Positions 28,189 to 35,673 of a stretch of 64,000 nucleotides of DNA are shown here, piece by piece. The notes under the pieces are model-generated. The model worked only from the letters and a program-made list of their open reading frames with translations, searched no databases and was not told the origin of the DNA. This DNA comes from Mastigocoleus testarum BC008 (GTDB taxonomy: Bacteria; Cyanobacteriota; Cyanobacteriia; Cyanobacteriales; Nostocaceae): the NCBI RefSeq assembly GCF_001456025.1, contig NZ_LMTZ01000162.1, forward strand, positions 1 through 64,000, given 5' to 3'. The position numbers and the translations under genes are program-made. Every line of letters starts with the position of its first letter. Positions within the stretch are counted from its first letter, which is position 1.

Positions 28189-28665
28189 ATGAATAAAACC
28201 AAAAAAGATAAAGCGAGAACAGTTGAAATCCGTCAATTAGAATCAATTAAAGGGGGAATGGCAGAGTTTTTTACACCCCAAGCCAGTCACGAAACAGTAC
28301 TGGTGCAAATTCCTCCCCAAACTGTAGACGATTTATTTGTTCATAAAACTCAAACCGATCAGTTACTCGTAGTTAAAGGACGGTTTGTACTCGTAACATT
28401 GATTAACAAGCAATATCAATATGTTCCATTAAGTGAAGATAATCCTGCGGTAATTATTATCCCACCGGGAGTTCTTCATGGTGCAATTAACTTAAGTACC
28501 GAACCTTGTGTAGTAGTAAATGCGGTTTTGCGTCACAAACCATCCCACAAGATGGATTACATGACCCGTGGGCGACCATTTCCCTACGATCTAACAGCAG
28601 CAGAAACAGCACTGAAAAACTTGGATACAACAATGCCGCCAATTAAAGCAATAACTGATTGCTAG
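28189..28665 (+). CDS. Cupin-fold protein
   Basis: A 158-residue single cupin domain. Strands such as TDQLLVVKGRFVLVTLINKQYQYVPLSED and the PPGVLHGAIN turn give the double-stranded beta-helix signature; H in the last motif is a likely metal ligand. It resembles the RmlC/dTDP-sugar epimerase-like branch of cupins in length, but catalytic residues cannot be assigned. The ATG at 28189 is preferred over the GTG three bases earlier. It is preceded by a hairpin close to the start. Confidence 0.7.
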   Translation: MNKTKKDKARTVEIRQLESIKGGMAEFFTPQASHETVLVQIPPQTVDDLFVHKTQTDQLLVVKGRFVLVTLINKQYQYVPLSEDNPAVIIIPPGVLHGAINLSTEPCVVVNAVLRHKPSHKMDYMTRGRPFPYDLTAAETALKNLDTTMPPIKAITDC

Positions 28666-29103
28666 CAGAGGGTTTGAAATTGTTCCTGTGTTGTAAATGT
28701 GTAGAAACTTCTGTAATTTTGTGGAACTAAAAAGTTGCTTGCATAACCCCTTCCCAGCAGTGGTGAGGGGAATTTACATGAAGTGCTGAAAAACTGGCTT
28801 ACAATTTTGATGATCTTCTATTTCTAAGTTGAAAGCTTGAGATATAACCCTACGTACAAGTCAAACTTAATTATAAAAATTTGAATTATAAATTTGACTT
28901 AAAGTTTTAGCTTAAATACTCTAAAAACAGATAGAGATAATTTTCCAGAAGCTATAAATTATTTTTTTCTGATGTAATTTTCTGATGTCATGTATAATAT
29001 ATGAATAAGATTTAGAGTTTTAAGAAGCATTGCTATAAATTAATTAATTAAATATATGTATAAGTTAAAATAATTTTTTATTTACATATAACAATAATAA
29101 AAG
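28666..29103. other. AT-rich spacer
   Basis: About 440 bases between the cupin gene and the convergent RRM gene. CCCCTTCCCAGCAGTGGTGAGGGG near 28747 could form a weak hairpin. No gene is seen. Confidence 0.35.
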
Positions 29104-29130
29104 CAGATTCAGTAAATTACTAAATCTGCA
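29104..29130 (-). terminator. Intrinsic terminator of the RRM gene
   Basis: A 13-bp stem with one mismatch (GCAGATT.AGTAA against TTACT.AATCTGC). On the minus strand it is followed by TTTTATTATT. Confidence 0.75.
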
Positions 29131-29221
29131 CTGTATATTTATATAGATCTTGGTAAATGCTTTTTCGTTTGTTGTACGTATAATTCTGGAAATGAGTTAT
29201 TCCCAGAGAGTTCAACATCTA

Positions 29222-29536
29222 TTAGTACTTTGAGTAGCCACCACTACCACCTTTTCCCCAGTTATCACCACCAGAGCGGTAATTAGATTTTTCTTCTCTG
29301 GGTCTGGCTTTATTTACCTTCATTTGACGACCCATCCATTCGGCTCCGTCTAAAGCTTCGATGGCAGCACTCTCATCTGTTTCTGATTCCATTTCTACAA
29401 AACCAAAACCGCGCGAACGACCAGTTTCCCGATCTAAGGGGATTTGTGCTCGCTTTACAGTGCCGTATTCAGAAAATACTTTGCTTAGGTCTTCTTCTGT
29501 AACGCTGTAGGATAGGTTACCTACGTAAATTGACAT
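29222..29536 (-). CDS. RNA-binding protein with one RRM (cyanobacterial Rbp family)
   Basis: A 104-residue protein. RNP2 is IYVGNL (residues 3-8) and RNP1 is RGFGFVEM. A short Gly-rich tail (GGDNWGKGGSGGYSKY) follows, as in cold-inducible cyanobacterial Rbp proteins. The ATG at 29536 gives the family start MSIYVGNLSY and has CGGAG six bases upstream; an upstream ATG at 29602 would add 22 non-conserved residues. The long 5' region is typical of cold-regulated rbp genes. It acts in the cytoplasm on mRNA. Confidence 0.92.
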   Translation of the reverse strand: MSIYVGNLSYSVTEEDLSKVFSEYGTVKRAQIPLDRETGRSRGFGFVEMESETDESAAIEALDGAEWMGRQMKVNKARPREEKSNYRSGGDNWGKGGSGGYSKY

Positions 29537-29837
29537 GAAAATCTCCGGAATCAAACTAACTCGAGATGTTGATTCGGAGAGACGCTTGTAATTTTTAATC
29601 AAAACAAGAAAAGTATCACCGAACTAACTTCTCCTGAATTATCCTAGCACAACTTTTTTACAGTCAGACGAGGTGCAACCGACCTCAATTAGTTTAGGAA
29701 AATATATTTATTTTAAGTATGTTTACTGATTTGTCCTAAGCATTGAGTTTATTATTCTATTCTAGTGATTTTTATCTTTTGAGTATATAATTTAATCTTT
29801 CTAAAACTGATGCTCGTGTTCTTCCTAATGATTGATA

Positions 29838-29876
29838 TAGTGTCTTACTTAGTAAGTAAAACACTATATTTTTTAT
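29838..29876 (+). terminator. Orphan intrinsic terminator
   Basis: Stem TAGTGT-c-TTACTT against AAGTAA-a-ACACTA with a 3-base loop, followed by TATATTTTTTATT. No plus-strand gene lies upstream of it, so it may end a small RNA that starts in the rbp upstream region. Confidence 0.6.
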
Positions 29877-29963
29877 TAGATAATTATAACTTCCAATAAA
29901 AACATTTAGATATAAATAGTTATAATAATGCAAATGATTATAACCTTCCAAACCCTAATTAAT

Positions 29964-30003
29964 TATTGCTTTGGGTTTACGTGTATTGCTTTGGGTTTAC
30001 GTG
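29964..30003. repeat. 20-bp tandem duplication
   Basis: TATTGCTTTGGGTTTACGTG occurs twice in direct tandem, without a mismatch. Confidence 0.95.
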
Positions 30004-30638
30004 ATAGTCCTGGAGGCAAAAAATCTTTACACTATAAAATAAATATCCCATCTTTAATCTTCTTTATCTTTTACTTTACTCTGCAAAAATAAAAATAGAT
30101 ATTTTTAGATATAGGTTTTTTGGATATAAGATTTTGGATATATAAATTTTGGAGATAAAATAATGATTCAAGCATGGTTAAAATTACCGATTTTTCCCAA
30201 GAATTATTTTGTAGTGAATAAAATGTGATTATCATTAAGTAAACTGCGATTATTTTTAGTCTAGCGGAAATACTTAAACGGTAATCAGAATGGCCAAGGG
30301 ATATTTAACTTGCGCCAGCAAAATATCATTGATGTATTACAGTATTCTTTTTCGACGACATTTTATAAACTGTAGTCGCCATTTGTGCCTGATATAAGTT
30401 AAAGATTGAAATAGCCGGAATTCATATCTCCTGTTTTTTTCAATTTACTCTTTAGGGAAAGCTATTCTAAGCTAATAGGCGTTACCCGACAACTGAAGTT
30501 AGGAGTATTTTACTAACAGGATGTTCGCGCTAGGATAGCATCACATCCAAGTTCGACAATAAAAAATCTTTTGAAATCTGGCTGAAATTATCTCAAATTG
30601 ACTGTTTAGCTTAGCAGCTGTTCTTGCTTGAAATTTCC

Positions 30639-33326
30639 ATGTCAACTCTTGTCATAGTCGAATCTCCGACCAAAGCTCGTACCATTCGCAACTATCTGCC
30701 CTCAGAATATCTGGTAGAGGCGTCTATGGGTCACGTGCGCGACCTACCCCAGTCTGCGAAGGAAATTCCTGAGGCTGTGAAAGCAGAAAAATGGGCGCAG
30801 CTTGGGGTAAATATACACGCTGATTTTGAACCGTTATACGTCATCCCAAAAGATAAAAAGAAAGTTGTCAGTCAACTGAAAGAAGCGCTTAAAGGAGCTT
30901 CAGAATTAATATTGGCAACTGACGAAGATCGCGAAGGTGAAAGTATTAGCTGGCATTTATATCAGTTGCTCAAACCAAAAGTGCCTACAAAAAGGATGGT
31001 GTTTCACGAAATAACTCGAGATGCCATCAAAAAAGCTTTGGATAACTGTCGCAACATAGACGAAAAGTTAGTTCGCGCTCAAGAAACCAGGCGTATTTTA
31101 GACCGCCTTGTGGGTTATACTTTATCTCCATTGCTTTGGAAAAAAATTGCAAGGGGATTATCTGCCGGGAGGGTTCAGTCTGTTGCAGTTAGGCTTTTGG
31201 TTAATAAAGAGCGGGATCGTCGCGCTTTTCACCAAGGTTCTTATTGGGATTTAAAGGCGATTTTGACTCCTGCTCGGGATAAAGGAAAACCAACTTTTAC
31301 TGCTCAATTGGTAACTTTAGCTGGGACAAAATTGGCAACCGGCAGCGATTTTGATCCTGCGACTGGTCAAATTACTCCAGGCAAAAAATTACTACTGCTC
31401 AATGAAGATGGCGCTAGAGAACTAAAAGAACGCTTACGCGATAAGAACTGGTCTGTAAAAAATGTTGAAGAGCGCCCTGTCACTCGCAAACCAGCAGCGC
31501 CATTTACAACTTCTACACTGCAACAAGAAGCTAACCGCAAGCTACGTCTTTCGGCACGGGATACAATGCGCACAGCTCAGAACTTGTACGAGCAGGGATA
31601 TATCACCTACATGCGTACAGATTCCGTGCACTTATCAGAACAGGCAATTGCTGCAGCTCGCGATTGTGTAGAAAAACTTTATGGAAAAGAATACCTAAGC
31701 CCTAAGCCGAGAAAATACACTACAAAATCAAAAGGTGCTCAAGAGGCACATGAAGCTATTCGTCCTGCTGGTAGTAGTTTCCGTACTCCCCAAGAAACGG
31801 GTTTGAACGGTCGCGAATTACAGTTATACGATCTGATCTGGAAACGTACTGTTGCCTGCCAAATGGCAGATTCCAAGCAGACACAAATTACTATGCAGTT
31901 GCAAGTGGAAGATGCCGGTTTTCGCTCTTCTGGCAAACGTATTGATTTTCCTGGGTTTTTGCGTGCCTATGTCGAGGGCTCGGACGATCCAGAAGCAGCT
32001 TTGGAAGACAAAGAAGTGATTTTGCCTAACTTGAAAGTAGGGGATAATCCTGGATGTAAAACATTAGATGCGATCGGTCATGAAACTCAACCTCCAGCAA
32101 GATATACCGAAGCAACCCTAGTTAAAACTTTAGAAAGTGAGGGTATTGGACGTCCCAGTACTTACGCCAGCATTATTGGCACGATTATTGATAAAGGCTA
32201 TGCTCAACTAACAAATAATGCCCTAGTCCCATCTTTTACCGCATTTGCAGTCACTAATCTTCTAGAAAAACATTTTCCTGATGTGGTAGATCCCAGCTTC
32301 ACTTCAAAAATGGAGCAAACTCTCGATGACATTTCTACCGGTGAAGCCGCTTGGTTGCCATACTTACAGGATTTTTATTTGGGAGAAGAAGGTTTAGAAA
32401 CTCTGGTTAAGGAACAGGAAGACCAAATTGATGCCAATAATGCCAAAACAATTGAACTGGAAAATCTGGAAGCTAAAGTCCGTATTGGTAAATATGGGGC
32501 TTATTTGGAAAAAGAAAATGGTGAAGATGTAGTTACTGTCTCAATTCCCCAAGATCTAACCCCAGCGGATTTGGATCCAGAAAAAGTTGAAGTTCTGTTG
32601 CGGCAAAAAACTGAAGGACCAGATAAATTAGGAATTCACCCGGAACTTGGGGAAGTAATTTATGCCAAAATCGGTCCCTATGGTCCTTACGTGCAATTGG
32701 GCGATAAAACTGATGAAAATCCCAAACCCAAACAAGCATCTTTGCCTAAGGGTGTAAAGCTTGAAGATGCCACTTTGGAAATGGCAGTAGGATTGTTGTC
32801 ACTACCTCGAACATTGGGGAATCATCCTGAAAGTGGTGCAACCATTCAAGCTAATATTGGTCGCTTTGGCCCTTATGTCGTTCACAATAGCAAAGAGAAG
32901 AAAGACTATCGCTCTCTCAAAGCTGGTGATGACGTATTGACAGTTACTCTGGAACGTGCTTTGGAATTGTTAGCGACTCCGAAAAAAGGCAGGGGTAGTA
33001 GCAAATCAAAAACAGCTTTGAAGGAATTGGGAAGTCACCCTGATGATGATGAGGCGGTAAATATTTATGATGGACCCTATGGCCCTTACATAAAGCACAA
33101 TAAAACAAATGTTAGTATCCCTGAAGGCAAATCAGTCGAAGATATTACGTTGGAAATAGCACTGGAATTATTGGCAAGCAAAACGTCAAACAAAAAATCA
33201 AAAAGTAAAAGCAGTAAATCTAGTAGTAAATCTAAAAGTTCCAGTTCAAAATCTTCCACCAAATCATCCAAGTCTTCAGAGAGCACGGCAAAGAAAAAAA
33301 GTACCAAAAATGCTAGTTTAAATTAG
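30639..33326 (+). CDS. topA: DNA topoisomerase I (type IA)
   Basis: An 895-residue enzyme that relaxes negative supercoils. The toprim domain begins MSTLVIVESPTKARTI and has the DEDREGE metal site. The catalytic tyrosine is in YITYMRTDSVHLS. Four C-terminal repeats follow (IGKYGAYLEK, IGPYGPYVQL, IGRFGPYVVH, YDGPYGPYIKH). The last 45 residues are a Ser/Lys-only tail that may bind DNA. The ATG at 30639 is preferred; a TTG five codons earlier has no support. Confidence 0.96.
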   Translation: MSTLVIVESPTKARTIRNYLPSEYLVEASMGHVRDLPQSAKEIPEAVKAEKWAQLGVNIHADFEPLYVIPKDKKKVVSQLKEALKGASELILATDEDREGESISWHLYQLLKPKVPTKRMVFHEITRDAIKKALDNCRNIDEKLVRAQETRRILDRLVGYTLSPLLWKKIARGLSAGRVQSVAVRLLVNKERDRRAFHQGSYWDLKAILTPARDKGKPTFTAQLVTLAGTKLATGSDFDPATGQITPGKKLLLLNEDGARELKERLRDKNWSVKNVEERPVTRKPAAPFTTSTLQQEANRKLRLSARDTMRTAQNLYEQGYITYMRTDSVHLSEQAIAAARDCVEKLYGKEYLSPKPRKYTTKSKGAQEAHEAIRPAGSSFRTPQETGLNGRELQLYDLIWKRTVACQMADSKQTQITMQLQVEDAGFRSSGKRIDFPGFLRAYVEGSDDPEAALEDKEVILPNLKVGDNPGCKTLDAIGHETQPPARYTEATLVKTLESEGIGRPSTYASIIGTIIDKGYAQLTNNALVPSFTAFAVTNLLEKHFPDVVDPSFTSKMEQTLDDISTGEAAWLPYLQDFYLGEEGLETLVKEQEDQIDANNAKTIELENLEAKVRIGKYGAYLEKENGEDVVTVSIPQDLTPADLDPEKVEVLLRQKTEGPDKLGIHPELGEVIYAKIGPYGPYVQLGDKTDENPKPKQASLPKGVKLEDATLEMAVGLLSLPRTLGNHPESGATIQANIGRFGPYVVHNSKEKKDYRSLKAGDDVLTVTLERALELLATPKKGRGSSKSKTALKELGSHPDDDEAVNIYDGPYGPYIKHNKTNVSIPEGKSVEDITLEIALELLASKTSNKKSKSKSSKSSSKSKSSSSKSSTKSSKSSESTAKKKSTKNASLN

Positions 33327-33335
33327 CTGATCTAC

Positions 33336-33385
33336 AGTCAATAGTCCTTGTGGGAACAAAAAATGTGGGCTACAGGCTATTGACT
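33336..33385 (+). terminator. Hairpin after topA
   Basis: AGTCAATAG (33336-33344) pairs perfectly with CTATTGACT (33377-33385), with further pairing inside the loop (CCT.TGT with ACAGG). It starts ten bases after the topA stop. There is no clear U-tract. Confidence 0.45.
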
Positions 33386-33795
33386 ATGACTAGTTATCTA
33401 CGAATGGTGACACTTTATGGAAGAAGCTGATGCTGACTAACATTTGGGTAGCTCCCTTACCTACAGCAAGTGTGGTTTTTATTGCCTCTTTGGTTTCATA
33501 TAAAACCATATAATAACCAAATCCTCTAGCTTGATATTTTAAGCTTAATACCTAGTTGGGAAATTCTAAGCAGTACTGTGTGTTTTACTCCGGAAATTAC
33601 ACATCTGTAACTGTATCCAAATATTGCACGCTAACTATTTTTAATCTGTTTGCTTGTAATATGAACCTTCATTCGGTTATGAATGTGATAACCTATGATA
33701 AAGGAGTAAAGTAAGCAATCCTTCAATTGATTGTAAAACTTCTTAACATTGAATAATGTTCACATTGAGGTAGTATCTCAGGAGCGGTCAGTTCA
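33386..33795. other. Spacer between topA and the 45-residue gene
   Basis: AT-rich; the promoter of the small gene and aroQ is presumably here. AGGAG lies at 33779-33783, upstream of the small gene start. Nothing else is identified. Confidence 0.35.
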
Positions 33796-33933
33796 ATGGA
33801 CCATATAGAGAAAGTACTGGAAAAGTTAAAAGAGTTGGCACGTAAGCTTATTGAAGCCTTGCTAGGCCCAGAAGCTGAGCCAGAAGCGGAACTGATTCCG
33901 ATACCTGTAGACGAACGATCTCGACGTCGATAA
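33796..33933 (+). CDS. 45-residue conserved-looking protein upstream of aroQ
   Basis: It opens MDHIEKVLEKLKELARKLIEAL, an amphipathic helix, followed by LGPEAEPEAELIPIPV and a basic end DERSRRR. A Shine-Dalgarno-like AGGAG lies upstream (13 bases from the ATG, a rather long spacing). The stop is ten bases before the GTG of aroQ, so the two are likely co-transcribed. The regular helix and the Pro/Glu stretch look like a true small protein. The function is unknown. Confidence 0.65.
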   Translation: MDHIEKVLEKLKELARKLIEALLGPEAEPEAELIPIPVDERSRRR

Positions 33934-33943
33934 AAGTATAAAT

Positions 33944-34420
33944 GTGCGGGGCTTGACATTATCTGAACTAAGTACTTTAGTACTACACGGACCTAACCTA
34001 AATCTTTTAGGTCTGCGAGAACCTAATATATATGGTTCCCTCACATTAGATTCAATTAACAGCTTATTAGAAGCTGAGGGTGCAAAACTGAATATAAAAG
34101 TCTCCTTTATGCAGTCAAATCACGAAGGAGCTTTAGTTGATGCCATACATGAATCTTTAGGGAAACATCAAGGAATATTAATTAATGCTGGAGCTTACAC
34201 TCATACAAGCTTGGCACTAAGAGATGCAATTTCTGCTGTTAAATTGCCAACAGTTGAAGTTCATCTGAGTAATATTTATTGTCGTGAAAGTTTTCGTCAT
34301 CACTCCTACATATCTCCAGTTGTTATCGGTCAAATCAGTGGTTTTGGGGCTCACAGTTATTTATTGGGTTTGCAAGCTCTTGCCCATTATTTAAGGAAGG
34401 AAAAAAATCAAATTGAGTGA
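33944..34420 (+). CDS. aroQ: 3-dehydroquinate dehydratase, type II
   Basis: A 158-residue enzyme of the shikimate pathway. LVLHGPNLNLLGLREPNIYG, the catalytic tyrosine in it, SNHEGALVDAIHE, INAGAYTHTSLALRDAI and EVHLSNIYCRESFRHHSYIS are the type II signature. The start is GTG at 33944, or the TTG at 33953; the fold itself begins near residue 10. It follows the 45-residue gene with a 10-base gap. Confidence 0.95.
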   Translation: MRGLTLSELSTLVLHGPNLNLLGLREPNIYGSLTLDSINSLLEAEGAKLNIKVSFMQSNHEGALVDAIHESLGKHQGILINAGAYTHTSLALRDAISAVKLPTVEVHLSNIYCRESFRHHSYISPVVIGQISGFGAHSYLLGLQALAHYLRKEKNQIE

Positions 34421-34527
34421 GAATTGATCGATAAAGTCTTATAGCTAGAGATTAATATATCTTGTAATTTGTATTTGCGAGTATAATCTCTGACTAATTA
34501 ATTTATCTCAAATTAATTTTAAGACTT

Positions 34528-35421
34528 ATGCGTTATCCGTTAGCAAATCGGTTCCGTGCTGCCTTGTTGGGAGCGTTGATAGGAGAAAATTTAGCTGTAA
34601 GTGGTGGGAAAAGAGAATTAGCGTACGATATTTGGTGGTACGAAATTATAGTTTCGAGTATCCAAAGCTTACTTGACCTAGGTAAGTTTGATGTAGAACA
34701 TTGGAGCGATCGAGTAGGAAAAAAATGGTACAGTTGTGAACCAGGTAATAGCATTTTAAACGCTGCAATTATTGCTACGTTACCGGTTACGCTTTTTTTT
34801 CACGAGGATAAACTAAAATTACGCGATAACTTACTCAAAGCTCTAAGCATTTGGGATAATTATCCAGGAGTTCGGGATGCTGCACTAGCAGTAAATTATG
34901 TAGTTGGTCAATCGTTTAATGAGAATCTCTCTTGGGAGACACTCATTCCTCAAACTGTTGATTTTATCGGTGACACATCGACAAAATTACCACAGAAATT
35001 GCTACAGATTGATAATTCTATCGTTGATATAGTTTTATCTGAAAATCTAGAAGCCGAATCAGAGGAAGGATGTAAATCCATTACAGCAGTCCTGTTAGGA
35101 TTTTACTACTTTATCAGTAGTCCAGAAGACTTTCGTCTCTGCATTTTACGAGCTAGCCGCAATCCTTACTGCGGTGCAGAAATTATTAGTGGCATTTTGT
35201 CTGGTACCTATAACGGTACATTAGGAATTCCAGTAAACTGGCAAATAACTCAATCAAATTTAAATATCGCATCATCGCCACTCACTAGCTCTTTCCAAAT
35301 GCTAGAATTAGCAGATGCACTTATAGCTGTGTGGTCAGGAGTATACGAATTAGGCTTGCACTCTAGTACATTAGAAAAGAAATTAGCAATTGCTGCCCCC
35401 AGTGTCATTCAGTGTAATTGA
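34528..35421 (+). CDS. Degenerate ADP-ribosylglycohydrolase (DraG)-like protein
   Basis: A 297-residue all-helical protein. The opening RFRAALLGALIGENLA and the later text ITAVLLGFYYFISSPEDFRLCILRASRNPYCGAEIISGILSGTYNGTLGIPVNW follow the DraG/ADP-ribosylglycohydrolase layout, where the second block normally reads G-D-[ST]-D-[ST] and binds magnesium. Here those aspartates are replaced by N-P-Y-C-G, so hydrolase activity is doubtful. It sits 107 bases after aroQ and before the PgpH-type gene on the same strand. The assignment is by pattern only. Confidence 0.6.
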   Translation: MRYPLANRFRAALLGALIGENLAVSGGKRELAYDIWWYEIIVSSIQSLLDLGKFDVEHWSDRVGKKWYSCEPGNSILNAAIIATLPVTLFFHEDKLKLRDNLLKALSIWDNYPGVRDAALAVNYVVGQSFNENLSWETLIPQTVDFIGDTSTKLPQKLLQIDNSIVDIVLSENLEAESEEGCKSITAVLLGFYYFISSPEDFRLCILRASRNPYCGAEIISGILSGTYNGTLGIPVNWQITQSNLNIASSPLTSSFQMLELADALIAVWSGVYELGLHSSTLEKKLAIAAPSVIQCN

Positions 35422-35673
35422 TTATTTTTTATTTTCAGGAGTTGATAAGTAAGTGCTTGCAGAATATACTATGTTCTGCAGAAATCGTAAAAATAATGAA
35501 AACAATTTTGCACAAAAAAATCACGATACTTATCATTTATTCATAATATTTTATACTGTGACTTGACGATAAAACCGAATTCCATTCTATAGGTAATTAT
35601 TGTGGTTAATCAGTATCAAATTTGGAAATCATTTTTTCTTATAAAATCAACGACTTAACTGCGGTTATAGGTA

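Larger units (their letters stand above)
29537..30638. other. 1.1-kb intergenic region upstream of rbp and topA
   Basis: A divergent spacer. It contains an orphan terminator hairpin (29838-29876), a 20-bp tandem duplication (29964-30003) and GATATA/TTTTGG repeats at 30100-30155. A 21-codon frame at 30163 has GGAG upstream but no other support. Confidence 0.6.

Noticed and set aside
30163..30228. 21-codon frame MIQAWLKLPIFPKNYFVVNKM with GGAG upstream
   Set aside because: Too short and without conserved features; a ribosome-binding-like site alone is not enough.
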